From assembly GCA_030425685.1 (NCBI GenBank), contig JAUIAD010000007.1, forward strand, positions 62,001 to 126,000: a stretch of 64,000 bases of DNA. The letters run 5' to 3'. A program made the translations under genes and the position numbers. The DNA comes from Gammaproteobacteria bacterium. GTDB taxonomy: Bacteria > Pseudomonadota > Gammaproteobacteria > Coxiellales > Coxiellaceae. Below the pieces are notes generated by a model. That model saw only the letters and a program-made list of their open reading frames with translations. It did not search any database and was not told the origin of the DNA. Below, piece after piece: positions 19,163 through 28,111 of this stretch. The stretch's first letter is position 1; each line of letters opens with the position of its first letter.

Positions 19163-20101
19163 ATGGGATTTGCCATTGTTGATGTAGAATCACACGCGCT
19201 TAGTGCAGAGGATAAAGAGATTTTACAGCACCCGGCCGTTGCCAGTGTTATCTTATTTTCGCGTAATTACGAATCGCCAGCGCAGCTAAAGGCGCTAACT
19301 GACTCAATCCATCAGCTTCGCCCCGATCTTTGTGTCTTTGCTGATCAAGAGGGCGGGCGAGTACAACGTTTCCGCGAAGGTTTTACTATCCTACCAAGCT
19401 TTGGTGAGTGGGGCCGTCGTTTTAATGAAAATGCTGAACGGGCCCACGCTGAGTTAACGAAAACGATCACTGTGATGACCAAAGAGCTAAAAGACGTTGG
19501 TATTGATGCGAGTTTTACCCCTGTGCTAGATATCGACGAAGGCATTAGTGATGTGATTGGTGAACGCAGCTTTGGCAAAACGGCTGAAAAGGTGGTTGCT
19601 TTAGCAAATATTGTTATAGATACAATGAGAAAAGCTGGGATGCCGGTAACGGGTAAGCATTTTCCTGGCCATGGTGGTGTGGCAGCTGATTCGCATAAGT
19701 CATTGCCAATTGATCAACGAAATCGAGATAAAATTTTAAACAAGGATCTTCGCCCATTTATTGAGCTAAACAAGCGCTTAGATGCAATGATGCCAGCACA
19801 TGTTGTTTATGAAGCCTTTGATGATAAGCCCGCAGGTTTTTCATCGTTCTGGCTCAAAGAGATGCTGCGTGACGAAATTGGCTTTGATGGCGTGGTTATT
19901 AGTGATGACCTGACCATGGAAGGCGCTGCTGCTTTTGGAAGTTACGAGGATCGTGCACGTTTAGCCCTGGAAGCCGGTTGTGATCTATTGCTAATTTGCA
20001 ATAATCGCCAGGGTGCTGTTGAAGTATTAGACAATTTGGGTGATTACAACGACCCCGTCTCTTCACAACGAATCCGTTCATTTATTGGTAAAATGAGGTG
20101 A
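19163..20101 (+). CDS. nagZ: Beta-N-acetylhexosaminidase
   Basis: Cytoplasmic glycoside hydrolase family 3 enzyme that removes GlcNAc from anhydro-muropeptides during peptidoglycan recycling. In 312 aa the sequence shows ADQEGGRVQRF, the KHFPGHG motif, the flexible loop with the catalytic His (DSHKSLP) and the nucleophile Asp in VISDDLTMEGA. A GGATATTT site precedes the ATG. With mltD, mltB and the LD-carboxypeptidase in this window it completes a recycling route. Confidence 0.95.
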   Translation: MGFAIVDVESHALSAEDKEILQHPAVASVILFSRNYESPAQLKALTDSIHQLRPDLCVFADQEGGRVQRFREGFTILPSFGEWGRRFNENAERAHAELTKTITVMTKELKDVGIDASFTPVLDIDEGISDVIGERSFGKTAEKVVALANIVIDTMRKAGMPVTGKHFPGHGGVAADSHKSLPIDQRNRDKILNKDLRPFIELNKRLDAMMPAHVVYEAFDDKPAGFSSFWLKEMLRDEIGFDGVVISDDLTMEGAAAFGSYEDRARLALEAGCDLLLICNNRQGAVEVLDNLGDYNDPVSSQRIRSFIGKMR

Positions 20102-20146
20102 TTTGTTGTACCATAGCATGCCTTTGAGTTACATAGGTATGCAATT

Positions 20147-21268
20147 GTGGTCATCAATGAATGGTACATTAAACTAGCTTTAACACTCTCGGTCGGGTTT
20201 TTAGTGCTCCTGGCTGAGTATTTTGTCTATAAGAAATTTCTCCCGCGTTTACAAAAAAATCAACGTATTTGGCAAAGTGCTTTATTATCAGCCTTGCACC
20301 GTCCGTTGCAAACTTATGTTTGGGCGTTGCTGGTAACGGCTGTGATTCAAATTTTATCGGGTCACTTTAAAATAGACGTAAGCTACTTTACTGTTTTAGG
20401 TGCTTTTCGTCAGGTAGCGACATTACTATTCTTCTTATGGTTTGCGATGCGCTTTATTCGTTTGGCGCAAAATGCTTTTATTCAAGCGACTAAGGTAGGC
20501 AGTTTTAATAAGGCCTTTCGCGATAATACGAGCATTCATGCCGTGGCACAGTTAATGCGTATTGTTGTCTTGGTGGTTATTCTCTTAGTCTTTTTACAAT
20601 CTATCGGCGTTGGTATTTCTACCTTATTAACCTTTGGTGGCATTGGTGGTTTAGCCATAACCTATGCGGGTAAGGATACGCTCTCTAATTTTATTGGTGG
20701 AATGATGATTTATTGGGATCGACCTTTTTCAGTAGGTGACTGGATTCGTTCTCCGGATAAAAATATCGAAGGCACAGTTGAATATATTGGCTGGCGCTTA
20801 ACGCGCATTCGCACCTTTGATAAGCGTCCGCTTTATGTTCCTAATGGTACCTTCTCATCCATCTCACTGGAAAATCCGTCAAGAATGACAAATCGACGTA
20901 TTAAAACGACCATCGGTATTCGTTATGATGACGCAACAAAGGTTGCTAAAATTGTTGCTGATATTGAAGAGATGCTTAAAAATCACCCGGAAATTGATAC
21001 CAAACAAACGCTGTTTGTTAAATTGGTTGAATTTGGTGCTTCTTCGTTAAATATTCTTATTTATGTATTTACAAAAACCACCCAGTGGGTAAAATTCCAG
21101 GCGATACAAGAAGATGTCTTTTTGAAAATTATTGATATCGTTTCAAGCCATGGTGCTGAATTTGCATTTCCAACAAATACCATACACTTTGCTGGAGAAA
21201 CAAATCCGTATCAACTGAAAAATGAGGGACCTTATGAGCAGCGATTGCGTCAGCACGATAGAATTTAA
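20147..21268 (+). CDS. MscS-family mechanosensitive channel
   Basis: A small-conductance mechanosensitive channel of 373 aa that releases osmolytes on hypoosmotic shock. Four to five membrane segments end in the pore helix ([27 protein letters not shown]), followed by the MscS beta domain with FSVGDWIRS and [15 protein letters not shown] and a C-terminal domain. The proposed start is GTG at 20147; no in-frame ATG is near. The end overlaps nothing if hpt starts at 21294. It has no additional sensor domain. Confidence 0.88.
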   Translation: MVINEWYIKLALTLSVGFLVLLAEYFVYKKFLPRLQKNQRIWQSALLSALHRPLQTYVWALLVTAVIQILSGHFKIDVSYFTVLGAFRQVATLLFFLWFAMRFIRLAQNAFIQATKVGSFNKAFRDNTSIHAVAQLMRIVVLVVILLVFLQSIGVGISTLLTFGGIGGLAITYAGKDTLSNFIGGMMIYWDRPFSVGDWIRSPDKNIEGTVEYIGWRLTRIRTFDKRPLYVPNGTFSSISLENPSRMTNRRIKTTIGIRYDDATKVAKIVADIEEMLKNHPEIDTKQTLFVKLVEFGASSLNILIYVFTKTTQWVKFQAIQEDVFLKIIDIVSSHGAEFAFPTNTIHFAGETNPYQLKNEGPYEQRLRQHDRI

Positions 21269-21293
21269 CTCAACAAAAGTGGAAGATCCAGCA

Positions 21294-21860
21294 ATGACAT
21301 TACCAAACCATATACGAGAAGTATTTGCTAAAGCAACGTGTTTATATTCTAAGTCTGAGGTAGAAAATGCTTTAGATAAAATGGCGACCGAGATTAGTTA
21401 TCGTTTATCACATTCCAATCCTATTTTTCTATGCGTAGTGGTTGGTGGTATTGTTCCTCTTGGCAATCTTCTACCACGTTTAGATTTCCCTTTAGAAGTA
21501 GATTATGTTCATGCTACTCGATACCGTAATGATATCGTCGGCAAAGATCTACAGTGGCGTGTTAAACCATCGTGCAATATGAAAGACAGAACTGTGGTAG
21601 TGGTTGATGATATCTTAGATGGCGGCATTACCTTGGAAGCTATTATTGAATACTGCAAAGAGCAGGGCGCCTCAGAAGTATTTTCAGCAGTTCTCGTTGA
21701 TAAATATAATGCTCGCCTCCCAGGAGGGCATGAAAAGGCTGACTTTAGCGGCCTAGCGGTAGAAAACCATTACGTTTTTGGCTACGGCATGGATTACAAA
21801 GGTTACCTACGCAACGCCCCAGGAATCTACATGGTCTCCCCCGAACACGAAAAATCATAA
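21294..21860 (+). CDS. hpt: Hypoxanthine-guanine phosphoribosyltransferase
   Basis: Purine salvage enzyme transferring phosphoribose from PRPP to hypoxanthine or guanine. The 188-aa protein has the PRPP loop [14 protein letters not shown] and the upstream [16 protein letters not shown] flexible-loop region. It matches the gammaproteobacterial Hpt subgroup. I chose the ATG at 21294 with GGAAG upstream over the longer frame beginning at 21222, which overlaps the mscS gene. It ends just before a palindromic repeat that may act as its terminator. Confidence 0.88.
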   Translation: MTLPNHIREVFAKATCLYSKSEVENALDKMATEISYRLSHSNPIFLCVVVGGIVPLGNLLPRLDFPLEVDYVHATRYRNDIVGKDLQWRVKPSCNMKDRTVVVVDDILDGGITLEAIIEYCKEQGASEVFSAVLVDKYNARLPGGHEKADFSGLAVENHYVFGYGMDYKGYLRNAPGIYMVSPEHEKS

Positions 21861-21867
21861 AGTAGGA

Positions 21868-21895
21868 TGTAGGGGCGCAGCATGCTGCGCCCACA
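21868..21895 (+). repeat. Palindromic repeat, family A copy 1
   Basis: The perfect 20-base palindrome GGGCGCAGCATGCTGCGCCC is at 21873-21892, flanked by GTAG on the left. It lies 8 bases after the hpt stop. Other copies are at 26078, 48226, 53953, 54005 and 60169. Confidence 0.9.
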
Positions 21896-22027
21896 AAACA
21901 CCCGCACTACAAAATTAAATAAAAATTAAAAAAAACAATTAACCCCCGTTACTCCCCACGTAATATTTACATATTCTCCCTACGCATATAATATATTTTG
22001 TTATATAAAAAAAACAAAGGGAACCCT

Positions 22028-23248
22028 ATGCGACCAGAAATTCAAGCTGCAATAACAGAGCTAGAACAGCTAGCTAGCAACAATAGAATCAAAGAGCTCG
22101 ATCAAGAATCAGTGAAATACATTGGCGACCTAGAACGTTACAAAAAAAAAGAAGACGCTGTTCGCAGCAAAATTTACGCCTTGCAAAAAAAACTAGATAA
22201 AGACCAGCAGTCAAACCTAAGTGATTTCCTCAAAATTATCGATAGCAATAGAAGACTTATTACAAAAGAGAAATCGAGGAGAGATGAGTCAAAGCTCAAA
22301 ACGCTGTGGAAAGGTTTCAGTGAAAAGTTTTCGAGAAACTATAACTCCATTCCATTCTTCCAAGGCATGTATTATGCATTTAAATCCGCCTGGAAAAAAC
22401 CCAATGCTAGCAAACCTTTTTATATCCTTGCCACCATTATCGCTTTTGTCGGTGCAGGGCTGAGTAAAATAGATAGTTTTCTATTTGATGAGAATAATCG
22501 AATCAATGTGACTAGTGACTATGGTGGATCGTGGAGAAAACACACCTTTGGCATGCAGTGGACTCGGCGTTTATTTAACTGGAGCACAAGTGAGTCAAAA
22601 AATTTTCTCACCAGCGGACTTAAAAAGTTAATTGCCTGGCCGTTATTACCTGCAACTTCCTTATTTGAATTCACCCAGATCCCCAAATTAGTCGTAAGAA
22701 TTGGAACATCTATCATAAAATTTGCTGGAACCATAGTCGGGGTTCTAAACGATTATACCGTAAAAGCATTAGCTAATTATGTAAGAAATGAGTCAAGCCA
22801 TGATAGTACTTCAGCTGAATTGGCCAGCGAAATACAATCCATTCGCCGACATTCACAACGAAGCAGTAGTCTTAGCTCTAATAGTGAAATTGAGTTGGCT
22901 GAAATATCAGGCAAAAAGAACGCACCAGACGCTAAAAAAACTGAGCAAAGAGAACCGCTGATAGACAAATCGCAAAAAAAAGTAGGAAAAATACTCTTAT
23001 TGGGCGGCGCTGTGGCGGCATGTGCGCTGACTGGCGGCTTGGGCACAGCTGCGGTATTAGCAAAGGTAGCCATAACACTTAAAACAAAAGCAGTTTGCGA
23101 TACCGTTGTTGGTCTTGGGGCGGGAGTAATTAGTAGCAAGGTTGCTTTTTTTAATAAAAATAAAAGCGCTAAGTGCGATGATGCAAGGGTTGAGCTGCAT
23201 AAGATCTCTGATGATGAGATGGATCGCAGCCCTTCACATTCTTTGTAA
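22028..23248 (+). CDS. Orphan protein with coiled coil and membrane segments
   Basis: A 406-aa protein I do not recognise. Residues 1-105 are strongly charged and helical (coiled-coil-like). Hydrophobic segments occur at about 125-150 (FYILATIIAFVGAGLSKIDSFLF), 205-222 and 325-355 (ILLLGGAVAACALTGGLGTAAVLA). A Ser-rich acidic stretch lies around 260-300, and the C-terminus has SDDEMD before a Ser-rich end. There is no signal peptide. An AAAGGGA site precedes the ATG at 22028. The mix of coiled coil, internal membrane hairpins and acidic tail is common in Legionellales effectors, which is inference only. Confidence 0.6.
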   Translation: MRPEIQAAITELEQLASNNRIKELDQESVKYIGDLERYKKKEDAVRSKIYALQKKLDKDQQSNLSDFLKIIDSNRRLITKEKSRRDESKLKTLWKGFSEKFSRNYNSIPFFQGMYYAFKSAWKKPNASKPFYILATIIAFVGAGLSKIDSFLFDENNRINVTSDYGGSWRKHTFGMQWTRRLFNWSTSESKNFLTSGLKKLIAWPLLPATSLFEFTQIPKLVVRIGTSIIKFAGTIVGVLNDYTVKALANYVRNESSHDSTSAELASEIQSIRRHSQRSSSLSSNSEIELAEISGKKNAPDAKKTEQREPLIDKSQKKVGKILLLGGAVAACALTGGLGTAAVLAKVAITLKTKAVCDTVVGLGAGVISSKVAFFNKNKSAKCDDARVELHKISDDEMDRSPSHSL

Positions 23249-23293
23249 CAGTTCTATTTGTGAGCCAAGGTTTCGCGTAAAATGCTTTCAATG

Positions 23294-23959
23294 CTAACTA
23301 ACAGGGGTGATTTTTAAGAGTATCCCATACAGCGGATGATCAAAGTAGTTAAGTTCTTTACTCCTAGTGCGCCGGCTTTGCTGCAATTGAAAATAAGCAA
23401 AGTTACCATTTATATTTTTAAATGTTTCTAGCGATAGTTTTTTTGAAAAACCTAACGTTGGTTGAGTAAATAGTAAATTATAATTGATATTAAAATAATG
23501 ATTAACGCTTAACATTAACGTCCCATTGATTTGCCAACGTTGGTCGGGGTTATAGACAATATTCTCATGGGCACTAAAATCCATTAGGTGCCCTTGATCA
23601 TCATACAAACCACCACCATAAATATGGATAGGTCTAGCGTCTTCAGCACTATAAGCCGGTTGACGCCATGCAATATGTAATAACGTTTTAAAAGTGCCAG
23701 ATTTATCTAAGCGCTTTTGTTCTTCATTCATCACAAAAAGTCGCGAAGGTAGCAGTTTAAAATATTCGCCGCGGTGTTTTAGTTTAATGGCAGACCTGTT
23801 GAGCTTAAAATCCGTGACCGCTGGCCACTGTTCAGAAATAAGTCCCTTGGAAGTAAGGCGTGAAAAAATAATCATCTCGACTTGATAATCACCAGCAAAA
23901 GCAAGCTTAGAAGAAACAATTAAAGTAAGAGCTGATAGAAAACAAGCAAGTTTGCGCAT
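23294..23959 (-). CDS. CsiV-like periplasmic protein
   Basis: A 221-aa protein with a signal peptide cut after LAFA. The mature N-terminus GDYQVEMIIFSR and the following pattern (WP, then LLPSRLFVMNEEQKRL, a central LHIAWRQPAY and YFNINYNLLF) resemble CsiV/DUF2803 proteins, which bind peptidoglycan in Vibrio. The assignment rests on recollection of the family pattern. It is convergent with the preceding orphan gene and divergent from the next. Confidence 0.65.
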   Translation of the reverse strand: MRKLACFLSALTLIVSSKLAFAGDYQVEMIIFSRLTSKGLISEQWPAVTDFKLNRSAIKLKHRGEYFKLLPSRLFVMNEEQKRLDKSGTFKTLLHIAWRQPAYSAEDARPIHIYGGGLYDDQGHLMDFSAHENIVYNPDQRWQINGTLMLSVNHYFNINYNLLFTQPTLGFSKKLSLETFKNINGNFAYFQLQQSRRTRSKELNYFDHPLYGILLKITPVS

Positions 23960-24058
23960 AACCTAACCATCCCGTGTTAATGATAAGAACCCTAGTTTAC
24001 ATTGCGCAGAAAGAGAGTCAAACTATATAGAGTGGAATCTATCGTGAGGAAAACGCTT

Positions 24059-24592
24059 ATGAACCGTTCAATCTGTTTGCAAACTGCTCCTTTAAAAATC
24101 GCTATTTGTATCATGCTTTTGTTGAGCTTGTTTTTTGCTCATAACGCTTATTCTGCAGCGAGAAAATTTCCTCATGGTTGCCGTACGGTAGGGTTTGGTT
24201 TTGCCCACGGTTTACTAGTATTGCAATCAACTAATGAAGATGGTCCACAAACACTATATCTTATTCATAATACTGCGCATGAGCCCATTATGATGCAACA
24301 AGATAAGAAGAAGAGCGAGATTTTTAAATCAGCCTATAAAAATATTATTGAACCCGATGAATGGGCAGTGTTTGCAACGGATAAGAATGATTTGCGCATG
24401 CGTTGTAGCACTACTTTTAATGAAGAAGAAGGGCATCAAGTTAGCTGTGCAGATCTGTTAGAGTTGTGCCAATATAATCGCGCTAAGTTTGGTCCTTCTA
24501 ATGGTGGCAACTACTGGGTTGTGCCCAGTGAGCCAGTGCAAAAGACTGCGGTGCGCAAAACAATTAAAAACGGCATTTTATTGCGGTGGTAA
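24059..24592 (+). CDS. Secreted protein, possibly EnhB-like
   Basis: A 177-aa protein with an N-terminal signal (IAICIMLLLSLFFAHNAYSA). The mature part has four Cys, a GFGFAHGLLVLQS beginning, a central WAVFATDKNDLRMRC and a C-terminal NGGNYWV. The pattern reminds me of the periplasmic EnhB protein of Legionella, from memory and unverified. I chose the ATG at 24059 with GTGAGGA upstream; the longer frame from a TTG at 24002 adds an unlikely basic stretch. The 3' end overlaps the next gene by 7 bases. Confidence 0.6.
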   Translation: MNRSICLQTAPLKIAICIMLLLSLFFAHNAYSAARKFPHGCRTVGFGFAHGLLVLQSTNEDGPQTLYLIHNTAHEPIMMQQDKKKSEIFKSAYKNIIEPDEWAVFATDKNDLRMRCSTTFNEEEGHQVSCADLLELCQYNRAKFGPSNGGNYWVVPSEPVQKTAVRKTIKNGILLRW

Positions 24593-25488
24593 AATCCCTT
24601 AAACTATCGCATATTGTTTTACTAATCCTTCTATCCTTATGCTGGTCTGGCACTTTTGTTTTTGTCAAAATTGCCGACCATGACTTTGACCCGCTTACCC
24701 TGATGGCAGGGCGGGCTATTGTTAGTTTTATTTTTCTTTTTTTCACTGTGCTAATCATGAAAAAACCGTTGTTTGCTTATTTTCGTGAGTGGAAGCGGCA
24801 ATTGATTTTGATTTTTTCCAGTATCATGATTGCTTATATGTGGTATACGATTGCTGCTTGTGAAAAGGTGTTAACGGCTAGTATGGCATCGTTTTTGTTA
24901 ACCTCTTTAGTGATAGTCTCTTGGATTATCGCCGTTTTTTTTATTAAAGATCGTAAGTTTTATTATGTGAATTTGATTGGCATTATTTTAGCGGTGGTCG
25001 GCGTTCTTACTATTTTAGGTTATCAAAATATTTTTTATGGCAATAAAAATATTTGGTATTCATTATTGTATATCAGTGGTATTGCTGCATTTTTAATTGG
25101 TGTTGCTGTTAATAAGAAATGTTATCCTGGCATGGATCCTTTTATCGCGACAACAATTAATCTTTTTTATACGGCTATTATTTTACTATTAGCTTCTTTG
25201 ATTTTTGAGGCGCCTTTTTCTCATACATACTCCACAGCAAGCTTATTGTCTGTCGTCGGTGTTGGTTTGATTAGCACCGGCATCGGTTATCTTATTTTCT
25301 TTTGGTTGGTTATGCATGCAGGGCAGTTATTTGCTTCCTACAATGGTTATCTAGTGCCTGTTTTTGGTTTTTTAATGGGGACTTTCTTTTTAGGTGAGCC
25401 TTATCATTGGCATCAGTTACTTGGTTTGGGGATTGTTTTTGTTGGTATGGCGTTAACTAATGTAGTTGATTTAAAAAAATTAAACTAG
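24586..25488 (+). CDS. EamA/DMT-family transporter
   Basis: A 300-aa inner-membrane protein with ten predicted membrane segments arranged as two EamA repeats, a family exporting metabolites or amino acids. Landmarks are LCWSGTFVFVKIA near the N-terminus and the terminal repeat (YLVPVFGFLMGTFFLGEP, GLGIVFVGMALTN). The start is a GTG at 24586, overlapping the preceding gene by 7 bases, so coupling is likely. The substrate is unknown. Confidence 0.85.
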   Translation: MVKSLKLSHIVLLILLSLCWSGTFVFVKIADHDFDPLTLMAGRAIVSFIFLFFTVLIMKKPLFAYFREWKRQLILIFSSIMIAYMWYTIAACEKVLTASMASFLLTSLVIVSWIIAVFFIKDRKFYYVNLIGIILAVVGVLTILGYQNIFYGNKNIWYSLLYISGIAAFLIGVAVNKKCYPGMDPFIATTINLFYTAIILLLASLIFEAPFSHTYSTASLLSVVGVGLISTGIGYLIFFWLVMHAGQLFASYNGYLVPVFGFLMGTFFLGEPYHWHQLLGLGIVFVGMALTNVVDLKKLN

Positions 25489-25505
25489 CCTTTACTATAT
25501 CCTGA

Positions 25506-25530
25506 AATATTAAGTGATCTACTTAATATT
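25506..25530 (+). terminator. Hairpin after the EamA gene
   Basis: A perfect 10-bp stem (AATATTAAGT / ACTTAATATT) with a 5-base loop GATCT, starting 18 bases after the stop. The stem is AT-rich and no T run follows directly, so it may be a weak terminator or an mRNA end-stabilising hairpin. Confidence 0.45.
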
Positions 25531-25588
25531 CACTGATTTATGACATTAATAATATTTTCTTAACAATTGCCTGTTAATCTTTGCTGGA

Positions 25589-25684
25589 ATGAATGCTGCT
25601 GGTTCGCGTGAAAAACGAATGGATCAAGAGTTTACCAAAGAGTACATTACTCAGGAAATAGACCGACCTGGTAGTGCTTTGTAA
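25589..25684 (+). CDS. Possible 31-aa small ORF
   Basis: An ATG at 25589 opens a 31-residue frame with charged, protein-like composition (begins MNAAGSREKR). The ribosome site (CTGGA) is weak. It may be a gene remnant or a small peptide. No family is recognised. Confidence 0.25.
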   Translation: MNAAGSREKRMDQEFTKEYITQEIDRPGSAL

Positions 25685-25750
25685 TATGCTAGCTGAATAA
25701 CATAAGATTTATTTTTTCGTTATGCGGGTGCAATATATTGTGCCCGCTTT

Positions 25751-26020
25751 TTATATGCTTTTTAGCAATTCTGAATTATTGATAAGTATTTCTTTTTTCT
25801 TTTTGGTAAGCTTTTTTATTTTATTTTCAATTTTTAAAATAGATGAAAGGTCTGTGTCGAATTGCCAGCAGGCGGCGAGGCGTTTGGGCGGAAAACTGCG
25901 GGTGTATTTGCATTTTTTGCTGCCTTGTAGGTGTTCTTGGTAGCGGCGTTTTATGTCTGTTGTGTAGCCTGTGTAGTAGGTGTTGTTGCTGCATTCTAGG
26001 ATGTAAATGTAATATATCAT
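25751..26020 (-). CDS. GIY-YIG nuclease domain protein (YhbQ/UPF0213 type)
   Basis: An 89-aa single-domain GIY-YIG protein. The motif appears as YYIYILECSNNTYYTGYT followed by the catalytic Arg in IKRRYQEH. The catalytic Glu is expected in LKIENKIKKL. Length and lack of other domains match the YhbQ-like group of small DNA-nicking or structure-specific nucleases. It stands alone, and a palindromic repeat is just upstream of its start. Confidence 0.9.
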   Translation of the reverse strand: MIYYIYILECSNNTYYTGYTTDIKRRYQEHLQGSKKCKYTRSFPPKRLAACWQFDTDLSSILKIENKIKKLTKKKKEILINNSELLKSI

Positions 26021-26077
26021 TTTTTAGGGTGGTGTTTTAATTTTTGTTTTTTTTGTGGCTTTGTTGTTGCTGATGTT

Positions 26078-26105
26078 TGCGGGCGCAGCATGCTGCGCCC
26101 CTACG
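26078..26105 (-). repeat. Palindromic repeat, family A copy 2
   Basis: The 20-base core GGGCGCAGCATGCTGCGCCC is at 26081-26100, here with CTACG on the right, so the flanks are in the opposite orientation to copy 1. It lies between two leftward genes. Confidence 0.9.
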
Positions 26106-26133
26106 ATTTTTATATGGTTTTTATTAATGATTT

Positions 26134-26592
26134 TTATGATCCTAGGCTGCAATTGATGCCTTTTGTTTTTGGGTCTTTGAATAGCAAAGCTGTTTTTGAT
26201 CTTGACCAGTTTGTTGAAACTGAAAAGTATAGGTTAATAAGATGTTTTTGTTGTAAGTTACTCGGTACGCCATCAGAAAGAAAAGCGTATTGTCCGGATA
26301 GCCCCATGGGAAATAATCTTACATCCGTATGTGCAACCTTCGCATTAGCACTTTCTTGTAATGATTTTGGATCTACTGAGTAATGTACTCGAATCGTTTT
26401 ACCAAAATATTTATGATATAAAATTCTGCATTCTTTATTGTATTTTGGCGCTGGTGATGCGTTTTCATGAAATGCTTTTACATTTTTTAAAGTAAGAGCC
26501 ACTGAATCTTCTTGTCCAATAGGCGTAGCAGCTAGAGAGGTGGTAGTGAAAAACATTAACGATGAGAGAGAAAGTAAGATTATTTTTTTCAT
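26134..26592 (-). CDS. Secreted protein of unknown function
   Basis: A 152-aa protein with a textbook signal peptide (KKIILLSLSSLMFFTTTSLAA). The mature part of about 130 aa has two Cys, one near CRILYHKYFGK and one near the C-terminus (INCSLGS), probably a disulfide. An AAAAGGAA site precedes the ATG. I do not recognise a family. Confidence 0.7.
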   Translation of the reverse strand: MKKIILLSLSSLMFFTTTSLAATPIGQEDSVALTLKNVKAFHENASPAPKYNKECRILYHKYFGKTIRVHYSVDPKSLQESANAKVAHTDVRLFPMGLSGQYAFLSDGVPSNLQQKHLINLYFSVSTNWSRSKTALLFKDPKTKGINCSLGS

Positions 26593-26755
26593 TGAATGTT
26601 CCTTTTCATTTTTAAAAATAAAAATTCAGCTTATATAAAGTAAGTACCTAAGTAAAGGGAGAAATTAAAGATATTCTTCAGAGTATAGCCTGTGTGAAAT
26701 TTATTATTTTTGTTCTATATTTGACTACATCTAGTGATAAAGAGGAGAAGCGGTC

Positions 26756-27202
26756 ATGTCTAAGGGCTGTTCAGTATTACAGAGTTTCGTCGCCTTAGCG
26801 GGTCGAATCTGCGTTTCTCTGATTTTTGTCGTTGCCGGCTTGCAGAAGGTAGTTGCTTTCGACTCGACCATGGCACTGATGGAAAAAGCAGGGGTTCCAC
26901 ACGCAGAATGGGTGCTAATTGCGTCGATTATCTTTGAGTTAGGCGGTGGTATATTAGTCTTTTTAGGCTTATACGCACGTTTTGGAGCATTTTTATTGTT
27001 TGTCTTTATTATTCCGGTCACCTACTACTTTCACTCCTTCTGGGGTATGGAGCCAGGTACAGCGGACTATGTGACACAGACACACCATGCATTAAAGAAT
27101 CTGTCCATTTGGGGAGCAACGCTATATATTATGGCGTTTGGCCCAGGATCAATCAGTTTTGACTGGTTCCGATGTCGGAACCGTCGAAAATCCACAGAAT
27201 AG
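26756..27202 (+). CDS. DoxX family membrane protein
   Basis: A 148-aa protein with four membrane segments and the DoxX layout: AGRICVSLIFVVAGLQKV, an IIFELGGGILVFLGLYAR segment and a final HHALKNLSIWGATLYIMAFG. The family contains redox-linked membrane proteins, mostly uncharacterised. A GAGGAGAAG site precedes the ATG. The stop lies inside a strong hairpin. Confidence 0.9.
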   Translation: MSKGCSVLQSFVALAGRICVSLIFVVAGLQKVVAFDSTMALMEKAGVPHAEWVLIASIIFELGGGILVFLGLYARFGAFLLFVFIIPVTYYFHSFWGMEPGTADYVTQTHHALKNLSIWGATLYIMAFGPGSISFDWFRCRNRRKSTE

Positions 27203-27223
27203 CTATAAACGCTATTCCGTGGA
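27191..27223 (+). terminator. Hairpin at the end of the DoxX gene
   Basis: A 13-bp stem with one mismatch: TCCAC-x-GAATAGC on the left and GCTATTC-x-GTGGA on the right, with a 7-base loop. It includes the stop codon of DoxX (27200-27202). No T run follows, so on its own it would not be a classical terminator. Confidence 0.5.
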
Positions 27224-27226
27224 GGG

Positions 27227-27262
27227 ATCGCTGCTTTTTTTCGAGGTTGTAAAAGCAGCGAT
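27227..27262 (+). terminator. Second hairpin after DoxX
   Basis: A perfect 12-bp stem ATCGCTGCTTTT / AAAAGCAGCGAT with a 12-base loop. It follows the first hairpin by only three bases. The left arm and loop carry a run of T, so termination in either direction is possible. Together the two hairpins probably insulate ttcA from DoxX. Confidence 0.55.
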
Positions 27263-27334
27263 TCTTTGCGTCCTACCTTCTAAAAGCTTATACTTCGCTT
27301 CGAATTAACGTTAATTTTGTGGAAACAAGCTGAC

Positions 27335-28111
27335 ATGTCGCAATCAAAAGTAGAAGCGAAGCTGATTCATTATGCTAAAAAAGCAATGAATGATTATCGA
27401 ATGATCGATAAGGGCGACCGGGTTATGGTCTGCCTTTCCGGAGGAAAAGATTCCTATACCTTGCTCAACGTGTTAAATCATATTCGCATTGAGTCTCACT
27501 ATAAATTTGAGATCTTTGCTTTTACATTGGATCAAAGCCAGCCGGGTTGGGATGATTCCGCTATGCGCGCTTGGATTGAAAATAAAAAAATCCCTTATGA
27601 AATTTTAAACCGCGATACCTATTCGATCGTTAAAGAAAAAATCCCAGAGGGCAAAACCTATTGCTCGTTATGCTCGCGTTTAAGACGCGGCATTATTTAT
27701 CGTTATGCAGAAGAAAATGGCTTTAATAAAATCGCTTTAGGTCATCACCGCGATGATTTAATTCAAACCTTGTTAATGTCTATTATTTATGGTGGCCAAT
27801 TGCGCTCAATGCCGCCAAAGCTGTTAACAGATAATAAAAAGCATATTGTCGTGCGGCCATTATCTTTTTGTCAGGAAAAGGATATTATTGAATATGCCAA
27901 TGAGCAAAATTTTCCGATTATCCCATGTAACTTATGTGGTACACAGGAAAATTTAGCACGACAGCGCATTAAAAAATTAATTGATACATTGGCTGAGCAA
28001 AACCCCAAAGTTCCAAGTAATATTTTAAGATCAATTAGTAATATTAAACCCAGCCAATTAATGGATCATGATTTTTGGGACTTTCGCAACTTAGAGGTAG
28101 AACCAGTATGA
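27335..28111 (+). CDS. ttcA: tRNA 2-thiocytidine(32) synthetase
   Basis: Thiolates cytidine 32 of certain tRNAs using an ATP pyrophosphatase and a [4Fe-4S] cluster. The 258-aa protein has the PP-loop [10 protein letters not shown] and the two CxxC pairs [10 protein letters not shown] and CNLCGTQ that bind the cluster. [13 protein letters not shown] is also typical. I chose the ATG at 27335 (MSQSK) over a longer frame. It overlaps the phytochelatin synthase gene by 4 bases (ATGA). Confidence 0.95.
   Translation: MSQSKVEAKLIHYAKKAMNDYRMIDKGDRVMVCLSGGKDSYTLLNVLNHIRIESHYKFEIFAFTLDQSQPGWDDSAMRAWIENKKIPYEILNRDTYSIVKEKIPEGKTYCSLCSRLRRGIIYRYAEENGFNKIALGHHRDDLIQTLLMSIIYGGQLRSMPPKLLTDNKKHIVVRPLSFCQEKDIIEYANEQNFPIIPCNLCGTQENLARQRIKKLIDTLAEQNPKVPSNILRSISNIKPSQLMDHDFWDFRNLEVEPV

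Noticed and set aside
22777..23139. 120-aa frame antisense to the coiled-coil orphan
   Set aside because: Complete overlap with a gene that has a good ribosome site and sensible composition.
24002..24058. N-terminal extension of the EnhB-like gene from a TTG codon
   Set aside because: The added residues are basic and precede a normal signal peptide, and the ATG at 24059 has a good ribosome site.
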